Shown: positions 45,181 to 56,372 of the stretch, piece by piece | How positions within the stretch are numbered: the first letter of the stretch is position 1 | Layout of the letters: each line of letters opens with the position of its first letter | From: Thuidium tamariscinum | Taxonomy: Eukaryota; Streptophyta; Bryopsida; Hypnales; Thuidiaceae | Assembly: GCA_947034885.2 (NCBI GenBank) | Contig: OX344749.2 | Coordinates: 24,815,501 to 24,879,500 of the forward strand | Direction: 5' to 3' | DNA: 64,000 nucleotides | Program-made: the position numbers and the translations under genes | The notes under the pieces: generated by a model | What the model was told of the DNA's origin: nothing | What the model saw: only the letters and a program-made list of their open reading frames with translations | Database searches by the model: none

Positions 45181-45906
45181 ACAGGCCCACAGCACAAAAG
45201 TTTTAAAAATGTACGTCATAGCATAGCTACGGCATCAAAGAAGACGAAGTCAGAAGATAACCATCTCCTGCGGTTCTTAAACTTACTTTGCAAATCCTGG
45301 AAGGGCGACGTTGTCACGATCGAAGTAAGAGAACAAAGCGTGGTAGACATATGATACGTTGTATTCCACACTGCATCCATAATAAGCGAAATGGAGTCAT
45401 AAACAGTCGGAACAAAGCAAAGGATAAGATCCAATACAAATCCAGATACTGAAAAAACAAAGAATCCATACGAAGATCAGGTCCGATAACAAGTCGTAAG
45501 ACTGACGCTAGGACTCAAATTACAACAAGGAAAGTATAGGAGGTCATGTAAAGAAAGGTCCGAGAAACTTCGAGGTTTCATACTTGATTTGATCATTGAT
45601 CGCGGCCTCGCAGGAGGAAGAGAATCGCTGGCGAGCCAGAGACTCTGAGTACGCAGCCGGAACCTTGACGAGCTGACTTTGCACTTCAGCAAATGGTTCA
45701 AACACGATGCCCGTCTCGGAGCGATTCGCGTACCCGACTTGAGCGTTTTCACTTTCTTCAGAAGCCCGCACTGCCAAGGACCGTTTTGGCTGTGACTTCC
45801 ACAATGCCACATTCACAGATGACGTCTTCAGGGAGACGTTAGCGAAGGTTTTAGATGAGAACGCATTCAAAGCGCCTGGAGCTGTGGCTGTCGCTGCTTG
45901 CGCCAT
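43452..45906 (-). CDS. FER: Plastid ferritin, eight coding exons, 260 aa
   Basis: Exons from the 5' end: 45584-45906, 45287-45370, 45114-45174, 44822-44909, 44641-44702, 44424-44489, 44075-44138, 43452-43486. All are GT-AG and in phase; total 783 nt. Residues 1 to about 48 form a chloroplast transit peptide ([16 protein letters not shown]..., ending near SLAVRA); about 50-85 is the plant extension peptide ([17 protein letters not shown]). The four-helix ferritin core follows: [93 protein letters not shown], and the last helix ending [11 protein letters not shown]. By alignment with H-type ferritin, ferroxidase ligands are E110, Y117, E145, H148 and Q228. Ferritin oxidises Fe(II) and stores it in a 24-mer. 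Intron 7 carries a 447 bp transposon-like insertion. ALYS replaces the usual ALYA at the exon 4/5 junction. A partial copy lies at 21854-23105. Confidence 0.96.
43544..43990. mobile_element. hAT-like nonautonomous insertion in ferritin intron 7, 8 bp duplication ACGTCGGG
   Basis: The duplication ACGTCGGG flanks the element (43536-43543 and 43991-43998). The paralogous ferritin copy has one uninterrupted ACGTCGGG near 21940, an empty site. Ends CCTGAGGGGTCAACT and, reverse-complemented, TCCCCAGGGGGGCAACTT are short imperfect TIRs. The interior has repeated TTATAATAAGTCC motifs and no transposase. 8 bp duplications are typical of hAT elements. Confidence 0.88.
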
Positions 45907-45950
45907 CGGGAAGGGCTTCTGCAGTCCAGGCAAAGAATAGTTCAATACAC

Positions 45951-46701
45951 CTGGAAAAAAAAAATCAACATATATTTCGAATTTTTTTAATCCAAACTTT
46001 AGCACACATAACGATAACAGGATCGTAATCGTAAAATCCGAGAGTCATATTCCCGTGAAAGAGCCTCGAAAACACAATCAACAAGTACAAGGACGACGAC
46101 ACACTCGGCATACCACCTGATATGCAGAGCCGCACGAATGTGTCAATATCGAGAAGGTACACAATCAACTCCGACGAAAGTCTTTTATTTCAGCACTCCA
46201 CTATTCAAAGAATTTCCCTCAGATTCTAACACGAAAGAAGTCCAAACAGGAGCACTTTTCTGCACCGTTTAAACTGCCAAGATAATCTACGACCTATCAG
46301 AGGAACTCCATAAATCATCTGTTTCTACTTGGCCGTCCCAATTCATTACATATGCAGGTTAACAATCCCAACAAAATGCTAAGCGAGGCCGATTCTCTCC
46401 CTTTACTCTCTTTCTAAACCTTAACAGCGTGCTCTACATAGCGCTTCCACAAACAAATCAACGGAACAAACAGGTTTACCACAAAGTCTCGAAACTGAAA
46501 GAGAGCGCAACATTCTTCAAACGAAAACGTGCCTCTAGCTCCTTACAAAATCTGGCTGACACTCGTCCACACACCAAATTGAACAGTCTCGGAAAACCAG
46601 ATATTAAACAGGACCAATTACTCACCATCAGCACATTCTCAAGCAATCGGAACAGTAAGATCCAAGAAAAAACGGTTAAGAACAAAAGATCGAGGTCATA
46701 C
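45951..46701 (-). other. Probable ferritin 5' UTR intron
   Basis: On the minus strand a strong acceptor (TTTTTTTTCCAG|GTG) ends at 45951, 44 bp before the ATG. A good donor (CTACCGAAG|GTATGACC) lies at 46702/46701. If used, the leader exon lies upstream of 46701 and the intron is about 751 bp. Not supported by transcript data. Confidence 0.5.
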
Positions 46702-46797
46702 CTTCGGTAGAATGATCGATTGCGCACCCGTGTGCCTCCAGCGGCGAAAATGATATCGAAATGGAGAGCGTAAGGTGCACTACAGTGTTAATTAACA

Positions 46798-46930
46798 GAG
46801 CACGTGCTCAACACACGCACGCGTGATCGAAGTGATGAATCGAAAGGGGAAGGTAGCGTCGATGGGAGGTGAGGAAGATGAAGTTCGAAAAACAGAGGAG
46901 ACGGGAAGCTCAAGGCGCTCATATACCATT
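46798..46930 (-). promoter_or_regulatory. Ferritin core promoter candidates: G-box and TATA-like word
   Basis: A 12 bp palindrome GAGCACGTGCTC with a G-box core (CACGTG at 46801-46806) lies upstream of the proposed leader exon. A TATATGAG word on the minus strand lies near 46920-46927. If that TATA is used, the G-box would fall in the 5' UTR, so one of the two may be coincidental. No maize-type iron-dependent regulatory sequence was recognised. Confidence 0.3.
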
Positions 46931-48025
46931 ACAGTTTCCGCTACATACGACCGTCTTGTGTATTGTACGATAGTGATCATATACGAATACGGCATTGAAT
47001 GGGGAAAGGTGAAAATCGACTTTACCATTCCTGACGACTTTCATTATTTGCTATAGTACGCCTCGCTTTTTATCATCCCTGCAAATATCAGACCTTGAGT
47101 ATATCCACACTAAATAGTGAAATTAGGTTGCCTTAACAATTATGTTGCCTTCCTTTAAGGTAAGGGGCTCAGAAATGGACCATCTAACAAGAAATGAAGG
47201 TCTGTACAGAAATGTAAGAACTAAAAAATATGGGGATAATTTTCATTGGAAGGCAAATTACAAACTGTAAGAAGCCTTATTTTTCCAGAATTTTGTACCC
47301 TGGTTTCAATTACTTATCCCTGGTTTCAATTACTTATGATTTTATGAAGTGAAGGTGTAGTAGGGAGGCAAAGTTGATCAGAGGGTGCATCAATAATGGA
47401 CTTGATGAAGCTATGAACCAACCAAGCCAATCCAAGACTTGCTTAACAAACATGCTGAAAATGGTGAAGTCACAGTTAATAATCATGCATGTGAATTCAA
47501 AATCAGCCCATGCACATAGCCAACAAAGAGCATCATTTTCCTAGAAAAAATTTGTACAGAATTGAACATTCATTGGCCACTGCTAATAAAACTTTAATGC
47601 ATTATTTTTCATGCATTCATTATGTCTTATAATAACTCAAAAATTACTTAAGGTATGAGATGGAATGTCAAAGTCTCATATTTCACTGCCTTAGTATCCT
47701 TAAACCATGCACATATAAGCCTCATTTACCACCATTTACAGATTGCTCTATATTAAGAACTGTATGCACGATTTTAAATGCCTTTGTAGAGGCGATTCTT
47801 AATGCCCGAATTGTTTTCGAGCCCTCTCCTATACAAAAGTTACTTCACAAGCTATGAAAGTCAACAAATATTTCTACAAATGTATCTATAAATATGTTCA
47901 TTTGTATACATGAAGGTTCATGAGTTTCAACTACGCAAATAACTAATTCAAAAGTAATGTATTCTTGTTCAAGAACAATACATATCTAAATAGTGTAGAA
48001 TGTCAAGAAATGAATGAGGAATGTT
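46931..48025. other. Intergenic upstream of ferritin, no gene seen
   Basis: Composition falls from balanced to AT-rich near 47.1 kb. Short frames carry no domain. Confidence 0.4.
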
Positions 48026-48757
48026 CCTCATTGCAAGAAACACCTGTACTATTTTGTGTCACACGTTGCATGCTGATCAGTTTTTTGGCCATAACTTTTG
48101 TGTTTTAGCTCCAAATGACTCAAGATTTATAGGGAAGGTACTCATAACTATTATACACCTTCCTTGATTTTTACATAATTTTCAAAAATAGTTTACTATC
48201 CAAAAATAGACCCCAATTGGATGTCACACTTGGCAATTTAGGGGTTTTAGTACCTAAGCTATACCTTTTTTTAATGATTTTGAGATGAAATTTGGATGAG
48301 ATGGTCTTCTAGTAGATTTCTAGCTCTCCAGGGAAGGATTTTAAAAAAAAGTTAATTTTGTGAGGTGTGGAGGTCTACAAAGTGAGCTCCCTTCTACTTG
48401 TATTTTGAAACATAAAAAATATTATTTTGGTGGGTTTTTTTGTGAATGACCATATCCATAAAGTTTTTGCAAATGTTCACTTTTTATTTTTTGAAAATAC
48501 TTATTTTTACTATTTTTCCCTAATTTTTGAATCAAAGTACCTATTTTCTTGAGATTTGGCACTTTTCAAGTTCTCCTACTTAGAGAATTTTTCTATCAAT
48601 TTCCTTCGGTGAAAACCTTCATTTTAGAGGTATATACATTATTCCTATTTTTTTTTTAAATTTTAAATTAGTTTTCTAATTTTATAGTACTCCTGAAAAT
48701 TTCATGAGTATTGTTGCAAAACGCAACAAATAGGACAGGTGTTTCTTGCAATGACCC
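48026..48757. mobile_element. TIR element, family 'GCAAGAAACACC', copy 3
   Basis: Left end TCATTGCAAGAAACACCTGT and reverse-complemented right end GGGTCATTGCAAGAAACACC followed by TGTCCTATTTGTTGCG. About 730 bp, no transposase. Reverse orientation to copy 2 at 6478-7208, with long matching interior segments. Confidence 0.72.
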
Positions 48758-49259
48758 AACAATCTAATTTCACTATTTAGTGCAAAATTCTTTGCCCTAA
48801 AAGGTCATAGTACAATAACTTATATGATTTGTCCTTGGAAGAAATTAGCATTACGTAGAAAATTAGTGTCACCACAAAATTTATTATTTGCAGAATTTGG
48901 TATGATATATAAATATATCAACCTACACTAATTCAAAAAAGTGTGACTATGATAATTTAGTGATATAAACTATAAAGACATGTAATTGCAATTTCTAAAC
49001 ACCGAAATAGCATTTCTTGTTTTTAATTTAAATTTAAAAAAATCAATTGTAATAGTTCTTACATCATTTATAAATTTTGAATTTTTTTTTCAATAATGCT
49101 ATAAACTATTTCAATTACAAGCGCTATGTTTTATAAACAAAATTAGTTAATATTTTGTATTTATCGTTGATATTTTCTAATTGAAATTCATATCAATTGA
49201 AACTACATATTATTGATTTTCATTATGACTTCATGCTTGGTATTAAAATTTTAGATTAT

Positions 49260-50220
49260 TAAAATGGGCTTTGTTGCAATGTGAGAAGTTGTGTTTTTGA
49301 TCCAAATAGAATTTTTTTTAATACAAAAGAGTGCAATGGGCTTTGTTTAGTGGCATTTTAATACACAATGTAGAAATTATAAATTTTCTAAAATAAAGAG
49401 TAATTTAATTCAATTTTTGAATCTATAAAAACTTTGAAATTCAAAAAAATTCACATGCAAGGTCCAAACACCATGAAGCAAAGTCCATACACTCTTCTTT
49501 GTGAAGAGCTTTTGAGCAGTACGAATAGTACTACCACGTGCCTCACAATTTGTTACATCTTAGCTAAATATGGTACCTAAATATAGTAAAAAAACCAAGA
49601 TAATTTCATTTATAAACTGATGAGCTTTACGCCATTGCCAAAATAAAAGCCAAAATAATTTTCTAAATTGTTGATTTATAAAAACTTTGAACTCAATATT
49701 TTATTTGCACCAAGGAGTGTAAAAGGCTTTGTTGCAGTGTGAGAAGTTGCAATCTTGATACAAATAGAAAATTTTATACACAAAGTAGTGGAAGGACTTT
49801 GTTTCAAAGCACTTGGACATTTGGTGCAAAAGATACATCTTTTTTACAATAAGTGATGATTTATTTCAATTTTTGTTATTTATAAAAACTTTGAAATTCA
49901 TTAACTTCTACAGTGGAGGTCCAAATACAAAGAAACAAAGTCCATGCACCCTCTTTGCCAAAAGCTCATGGACAAGTTGTTGCGGTATAGAAGTTGTGTT
50001 CTTGATGCAAATAGAAAGGTCTTGAGTGCAAGGGCTTTAATTAATGGCGTTTGGCACCATGTGAGGCAAAAATTATATTTTTTCCAAAATAAAAGATGAT
50101 TCAAATCAATTTCCAAATGCATAAAAACATAGAGATTCAATAACTTCCACACTATAGGTCCAAATGCTACAAAACAAAGTCTATACACTCCTCTACACAA
50201 AGAGCTTTTTAGCGGTACCA
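49260..50220. repeat. Diverged tandem repeat units (30 kb array family)
   Basis: Several units in both orientations share GTGCAATGGGCTTTGTT, ACAAAGTCCATGCACCCTC and GTGAGAAGTTG. Non-coding. Confidence 0.55.
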
Positions 50221-50320
50221 AAAGCACCTCCACATGCCTCCTAGTTTGTTACATTTCAATGTATTAAAAATAAATAAACAAAATATAATACCTAAATATA
50301 GTAAAAAATGAGCTAATTCA

Positions 50321-50656
50321 TAAGAGGATTTTTCAAGGCTTCAGGAGACCGTTTCAGCCCTATTCCCCAGTTTGCGAACGCGTCAAATAAATTAAAAAAA
50401 ATTTAAAATTTTTAAAAAAAAAATTAAATAAATAAATAAATAAAATAATAAAATTTTAATATTAAAATATTATTTTAAAAAATTTTAAAAATTTAAAAAT
50501 AATTTTTTTTTCAAAAATAATTTTAAAATATTAATTAAATATGATTATCTGATGTGGCAGTCTCTTGGCCACATCAGATCGCCTCAATGGCATCGTTCAG
50601 AGAGTTCCCACGGCCTGAGAACTCACGGTCTTCCAGAGTAGCTGAAAATCCTCTTA
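50321..50656. mobile_element. TIR element related to the TGCA-duplicating family
   Basis: Ends TAAGAGGATTTTTCA and, reverse-complemented, TAAGAGGATTTTCAGC, flanked by TTCA and TGCA. Inside, CTTCAGGAGACCGTTTCAGCC resembles the start of 29371-29640, followed by a long A/T-only tract (about 50390-50540). At 50550-50580 CTGATGTGGC and GCCACATCAG form a local inverted repeat. Confidence 0.6.
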
Positions 50657-51595
50657 TGCAATGTATAGATTTGTATTTTGAAGATATTCTTCAATAAATT
50701 TAATTACTTTAGTTAGATTCATTATTTGCAATTAATCATAACAATCACATTGATTTTTAAAAGTAATTGAATTTTTTTTACCTTAATAGAAATATACCTC
50801 ATGTATTAAATTCTAAATAATAAATTTGTAAATAACATAAAAGGCCTAATCAAACATTAAATGATGTTTGACAATGCAATGTGGTGATGTTTGACTATGT
50901 CTTTACTCTTGTTTATAACGAGGGTTATAAATGCCTTAATCATAATATTGTGATGATAATTATAGGATTGAATTTTCAATTTTTTAACATTTTAATGAAT
51001 GATTATGTTATCAAGAAAAAGAAAGAAAAATGTCTCTATGCCATCAAAAAGTCATTATATTGACTTTAATTGACAATGGAGGTTAAAGTACGCACTTATT
51101 TACTTATAATAACTATCTACAACACAGTTTGTAGTGACTATTTAAAAAAAATTTCCAACACAACCTACATACAAAGTCTATTGCATTTTATTGTTGTCTA
51201 TGCACTCGAAGTGAACATCTATATCCTCGGCCAACATTTCATGCAAATACCTTCTAAATTCATCCAAAGCCATTTTTGAATCTTTAAAAAATATTGCAAA
51301 ACTTTTTGAAAAGACTAAATCATCAAAGGATTAAATTAGAAGGATGTACTTAGTGACTACAACATACTTGTATTCAATGAGAAAAAAAAAAGTGCAATGA
51401 CTATCATACACCTATATTCAACAATTATTGATAGCACCCGTCTCATTTGTCAATAGAAGATGTAAAATGATAAGTATTGAAGTGTTAAAGATGTAAAATG
51501 ATCATTTCTTCTTTCTAACTTCATGAAAATAGTTTATAAAAATCAACATCATTTAGATTTGAAATACTACATCGTATTAAATTTTATGGTCAATT
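50657..51595. other. AT-rich intergenic, no gene seen
   Basis: AT-rich, stop-dense, nothing recognised. Confidence 0.4.
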
Positions 51596-52247
51596 TTGTT
51601 AAAATGGTTGTATTACAATAGACAATAGAACGGCGTGAACATTCCATTAAAGTGGCACATCATTCCATTAAATCGAACAAACATAGTTTACTTCAAGGAG
51701 GTCCATTAAATATGACGATTTTAGCATATATGTTTGTGAATGGAGGGTGTAGAATGTAGCTATTACATAATTGGAATTCACCCTAAGACACAATAGACGA
51801 CTACCAAACACACCTTCTTCTTTTGCCTCTAGGCCTCAATGTCAAAATGGAAGATGGAATATGTTAAAATGGCATATGGCATTAGATGAGATTTGAGGCC
51901 TTGAGAGGGCCGTTTTGGGTCTGTTTCCAAATCAATTCCCAAAATTGTTGGCTACTGTCAAGCCAACAATTTTTTTAAATTAAAATTAAATTTTTTTTTA
52001 AATGGTCCTAAAATACAAAAATAAGTAAAAAAAATATTAATAAAAAATTAATTAATGATCTGGCACCGTCTCAACCACGTTAGATTCCTATGTTTTAGAG
52101 TTCTTGTAGTAGTTTTAGCATTCCCACAATTTGGAGATCTATAGTCTTCCAGAGGCATCAAATCTCATCTAATGAATTTGTCAAAATGGCACGTGGAATA
52201 TTTCAAAATGCTATAAAGAATACCGCCATTTTAACGAAATTCACCAT
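51596..52247. mobile_element. TIR element, family 'AATTTCGTTAAAA', copy 2, with nested insertion
   Basis: Left end ATGGTCAATTTTGTTAAAAT and reverse-complemented right end ATGGTGAATTTCGTTAAAAT form about 30 bp TIRs. A second element (51882-52172) lies inside. Confidence 0.6.
51882..52172. mobile_element. Nested TIR element, relative of 29371-29640
   Basis: Ends TTAGATGAGATTTGAGGCC and, reverse-complemented, TTAGATGAGATTTGATGCC. Internal GAGGGCCGTTTTGGGTCT and TTAGATTCCTATGTTT match the 29371 element (CCTAAGGGCCGTTTC, TTAGATTCCTGCATTT). Confidence 0.75.
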
Positions 52248-53373
52248 TTTTGTAGAGTTTTAGAAATCTTCAATTGTGATTTATTTTTGTGGTCAACATT
52301 TGTGGCAAATACCAATAGCGTTGCTTCATATCTTAGAAGTTGGCCAAAATTGATTTCTTTCTCATGACCATGTTTCATTTGTATTGTTCATCAATTTTTT
52401 CCTCATGACAACTTAAGTAGACAAGGCATGTGCCTTTGTACAATCATATATTCAAAAGATCAATAATTAAATTCAAAACATAATCCAATTAGTATTTGAT
52501 GTAGGTACAGAACTTGTTCACATCTAAACTCCATAATTTTCTTAACAATTCCAAATGAATAAGCTTGATGTAGGAATTTCCAACCACCTAGTGACTCTAT
52601 AAAAATTACTTGGACTATACAAGGTCAACCTTGAAATGCTTGAGGATGTTCTTGTGTCCTTTAAATGATTTTTGGAAGACCTTAAGGATGAGAAAAAAAA
52701 CATTTCTTTCATCCAATTTTTCTTAGAAGAATTGTTTAAACTTAATTTCATTGAAAGGTATTGGATTTTTCCTCCTTGTAATATTTTTTAACTTTGCTAG
52801 ACAAGAAAGTGCTAAATTCATAGATCACAATGTAGTGTATTTTGTCAATTTTTGATCTTTTGTCTTGATATAAACTTTAGCCCTCAATTTGACCTTTTTA
52901 GGATCATTTTGAGACAAGCTATTGATATGATGCTTATCAAGTCTAGTTCTCATTTTAATTTAAAAGACTACATTCAAAGGTTTTAAAGTTATACTATTAA
53001 CACATCATGGTACAAACAAGGCACCTAGTCTAAAATAGCTGTTCAAATATATTGACTTTGAAATAAATTAAAAAATGCTACCTCTTACTTGTATTTTTTT
53101 TTAAAATTCTCCTTATGAATTCCAATTTTCCAATTTAAAGCTTAGAATGCTAGTCTAATTACTATAAAAATCATTATTTTTGGTTTGTGTCAATCAATTG
53201 CTTAAAAATTCAAGAACACTCACATAAGATATTAAATAATTGTACAAGATATTTTGTTTTTAGACAAAATTCCAAGGATGAACATTTGCATTTCTACATT
53301 ACATTTAAAGATTTTGTCATTCATTAGACAATTTTAGGCCACCACGTTGTTACAAGGTTGATCATCCATAGGA
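52248..53373. other. AT-rich intergenic, no gene seen
   Basis: AT-rich, stop-dense, nothing recognised. Confidence 0.4.
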
Positions 53374-53619
53374 GGATTGCTATTATGTGAATATAGAAAT
53401 GTAAGCCTATGAGCTTAAGAGACTATGCACCTATGATATAAGTGTCTATACAATAGTAATGTTCCATGTAATTAATAGTGGATATATGCTATATACTATA
53501 AATATCTATATTATAGGTGTTTATGTTATAAACACCTCCATTGGTTGCATGCTACCTACTTATATATATGCTCAAGGCTCACATGTTCACACTTCCATGC
53601 TCACATATTAGCACCATTG
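53374..53619. mobile_element. TIR element, family 'GCTATTATGTGAGCAT', copy 2
   Basis: Left end GATTGCTATTATGTGAATAT; right end, reverse-complemented, GGTGCTAATATGTGAGCATG. The interior matches copies at 7680 and 59604. Confidence 0.65.
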
Positions 53620-53780
53620 TCATCCACAATAAATTTTGAGCTCCTCTATTTTCTGAGGGAGATAATATGGATCTATAAGCCTAAGTGTGATCCAACTTGC
53701 GGTTGACCTATATTTTAGCCAAGGAAGATTGTCTTACTACTTGTGCCAAGGGTAAATGTGAAAATTGTCCTCTATTTTTG

Positions 53781-54014
53781 GTTTCTATTTTGTGAGCTTA
53801 AGAACATGAACCAATGAATCTAAAAGACTATAAACCTATATTATAGGTGTCTATATTAAATAAACCTTCTATGATTATAGTGTGATCACATTATAGTTAT
53901 TTATATTATATATATTAATGTTATAAGCACCTTTAATGATTATTGACTACTTACTCATACATTTGTTGAAGGCTCACATGTTTACATTTTCATGTTCACA
54001 AACTAGCATTGTTG
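53781..54014. mobile_element. TIR element, family 'GCTATTATGTGAGCAT', copy 3 (diverged)
   Basis: Internal words AAAAGACTATAAACCTATAT and GGCTCACATGTTTACATTTT and the end CACAAACTAGCATTGTTG match copy 2. The left end is degraded. Confidence 0.5.
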
Positions 54015-54079
54015 ATTTTGTATTGTATAAATTTTGTATTTCTTTGCCCATCTCCAACTAACTAAGGACTTATGAATCC

Positions 54080-54400
54080 AAATATGAATTCAACATTTGC
54101 AAATTGTAGAACGGGTGGAAAATTAAATATTCCAATGTTTTCCCTAGAGATAAATTGTAAGGTAGCAAGGAGGTGCCAATCTTCCTAGACCCTACATTTC
54201 CCCAGCTGAGGTGGCCCCCCCTTTTTGTCCCTAGTTTTATCCTTGGGGAAAATACAAGATCTTCTTTTATTTGCAAATGTTGAATTCATATTTGCAATTA
54301 GAAGCCCCAAATGAGCTGTGTGCACAGTAGATAATCAAGTTGACAAAATTAGGGGTCTTTTTCTTAGCATGCCCCTGGGAAAAAAAACACAAGAACTTTG
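54080..54400. mobile_element. Element with the shared EcoRI-type core (diverged)
   Basis: Contains GAATTCAACATTTGCAAAT in one direction and TTTGCAAATGTTGAATTCAT plus ATTTGCAATTAGAAGCCCC in the other. The opposed cores suggest a fold-back copy. Boundaries unclear. Confidence 0.45.
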
Positions 54401-54430
54401 AAAGGACGTTCTTTGAGGGGAGTCATACTA

Positions 54431-54569
54431 AGGGCAAAATACCCATTCCCGTCCATGTATCCAAAATCGTCCAAATGTAACAGGGGTGCACATTTTTCTT
54501 TGAAAAATGTACACCCCTGCTACATTTGGACGGCTTTGGATACATGGATAGGAATGGGTGTTTTGCCCT
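54431..54569. mobile_element. Hairpin MITE with TA duplication, 139 bp
   Basis: Ends AGGGCAAAATACCCATTCC and, reverse-complemented, AGGGCAAAACACCCATTCC, flanked by TA on both sides. The arms pair for about 60 bp (TCCATGTATCC, CAGGGGTG) and leave only a tiny loop. Confidence 0.85.
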
Positions 54570-54679
54570 TATACATTTTCCCAAAGGTAGAGAATTTTAT
54601 GGAATTGGGCAATTTGAATCCCCTTTTATGTTTGGAGGGGCAAGGTGAACAAACCCCTTCGTTTGGGACGGGGTGAAAT

Positions 54680-55165
54680 GATCGCCTTGCTCTCCCACTT
54701 GGAAAAACGCTATATATTTTTTTATTTTTTGTAAATAATTTTTTTAATAAATTTTGAATTCATATTTGCAATCAGAGACCCCAAATTAGAATTGAGGAGC
54801 ATTGAAGGTAAATTAGTTAAGCACAAAATAGGGGGCTTTTTGTTTAACTTGTGCCCCTAAAATTACTTGGAGTGGCCAAGCAAGAGGACCAATTTACCCC
54901 GCCCCTTGTTTGTCCAGTTGGGGTGAATTGGCCCCCTCACTTGGCCACTCCAAGTAATTTCAAGGATGCAAGTGAAACAAAAAGCCCCCTATTTTGTGCT
55001 TAACTAATTTACCTTGTGCGCCGCCCCCCGCCCCCCCTCTAGCTAATTTGGGACCTTTGATTGCAAATATGAATTCAGATTTTGCAAAAGAAATTATTTG
55101 CAAGAAATAAAAAATTCCAACGTTTTCCCAAGTGGCCAAGTGAGGGGACCAGTTCACCCCGACCC
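54680..55165. repeat. Two core elements head-to-head, ~480 bp palindrome
   Basis: Left half 54680-54900 and right half 54925-55165 are inverted copies: ACTTGGAGTGGCCAAG at 54868-54883 against CTTGGCCACTCCAAGT, AGCACAAAATAGGGGGCTTT against its complement near 54985, and the TGAATTCATATTTGCAATCA core against TGATTGCAAATATGAATTCA-like sequence near 55058. Confidence 0.7.
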
Positions 55166-55330
55166 TTGTTTGACCCCTCCTTCCTTAATTTGTGCTTTTA
55201 CCTCATGCACTCACTGATCCAAGCTAACTGAATGATTTGGGGTCTATGATTGCAAATATGAATTCAAAATTTGCAATTTTGTTTCATGCGAGGTAAATTC
55301 AAAAATTTCAGCGTTATCGGAGAAGCCGAG
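55166..55330. mobile_element. Further fragment with the shared core
   Basis: GGGGTCTATGATTGCAAATA followed by TGAATTCAAAATTTGCAA and ...TTTCAGCGTT, the reverse orientation of the core. The outer end is unclear. Confidence 0.45.
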
Positions 55331-56140
55331 CGCGGAGGTCAATTCCCGCCCCAGCCAGCCCCAGCCGCTTGCTGCTAATCAAGTTCTGATCCATGCTCCC
55401 CCTAACGTATTATTATATCGAATGACGACAAACGCATGCAGAAAATCAGCACTGGATGAATGCGTGGAGTATCATGGATGAAGAACGTCGGATGAAAACT
55501 GCCAGCGGCACTCCGTCCGTCGGGCAGGCGGGGCTCAGTAACTTCCCTTCCTGTAAGTCCCGTCCATGCATACGGTATTCGTGTTCGTATTTACCCGCCC
55601 CCCCTGGGGCAGTGGGGGGAAGGTAAAAGCAGAAAGGACAGCGACAGATGCGGCGTGGATAGGCTGGCACACGCTGGGCACTCGCCTCGCTCCAATGAGG
55701 AGCCCGAACGGAGAGATAAGGCGCGTGGCTACCACACGTCGTGGGCCAGCAGTGCTGGGAATATCTGTCCTGGAGGCCGGCTCGTTCAGACTGCACAGAG
55801 GGCCTGCGCCTCGTCAGCAGCCAACGCTGTCGCGTCTTGCGTTGTCGCGGGCCCGCTGCCGTGCTGGCAGGGATGGGACCCGGGCCGGGCCGATGCACTT
55901 GGCCCGTGGGGGACTGTGCGGGGATTGGCTGGCTCACTGACTGATGAGAAGGCGTTCCAGCTTCTGGTGGTGTTTCCAAGGGCGACATTATTAGGGGGAG
56001 TCACAGTACAACCGTGATTATCCAGTCAGTTTGTTTGTTTGTTTGTTTGTTTTTTGACACAAGCGTGTCAAAAACACACTGCGATGGTTTCCATCAAGAA
56101 GAAAGGCGACTTTCACGCCAGATAAACCACCTGTCACACG
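55331..56140. other. GC-rich island, no gene recognised
   Basis: About 800 bp markedly richer in G+C than all surrounding DNA, with long open frames on both strands (minus 55446-55988, 180 codons; plus 55566-55940, 124 codons). The translations are Pro/Arg/Ser-rich without a domain, and openness on both strands is expected from high GC. It lies between two copies of the core-element family. It may be foreign, captured or a decayed gene. Confidence 0.4.
56027..56074. repeat. (GTTT)n run followed by a small perfect hairpin
   Basis: GTTT repeats end in TTTTTTGACAC-AAGC-GTGTCAAAAA, a short perfect stem of 10-11 bp. Poly(T) precedes it; its role is unknown. Confidence 0.6.
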
Positions 56141-56147
56141 GGCAGGG

Positions 56148-56372
56148 AGAACTGACCCCCTCGCTCGGCCACTTGGGTAAAACGCTGTAATTTTTTATTT
56201 TTCACATAAATTTTTTTTTGCAAATTTTGAATTCATATATGCGATCAGAGACCACAAATTAGCTAGGGGGTGAAGAAAGTAGGGGTGATCACGGTCCAAA
56301 CTAGGGGGCTTTTTGTTTTGATTGCACCTCTGGTAAAACATGGTAAGGCCGAGCGAGGGGGCCAATCCACCC
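56148..56372. mobile_element. Core-family element with GGCCCCCTCGCTCGGCC-like ends
   Basis: Left end GACCCCCTCGCTCGGCC, right end reverse-complemented GGCCCCCTCGCTCGGCC. Inside are AATTTTTTATTTTTC, GCAAATTTTGAATTCATAT, GCGATCAGAGACCACAAAT and GGGGGCTTTTTGTTTTGAT, shared with 54-55 kb, 26.5 kb and 63.3 kb. Confidence 0.7.

Noticed and set aside
55446..55988. 180-codon minus frame in the GC-rich island
   Set aside because: No domain, low-complexity composition, and long frames exist on both strands as expected for high GC.
55331..56140. Plastid or mitochondrial insertion
   Set aside because: No organelle gene recognised in any frame; left as unknown GC-rich island.
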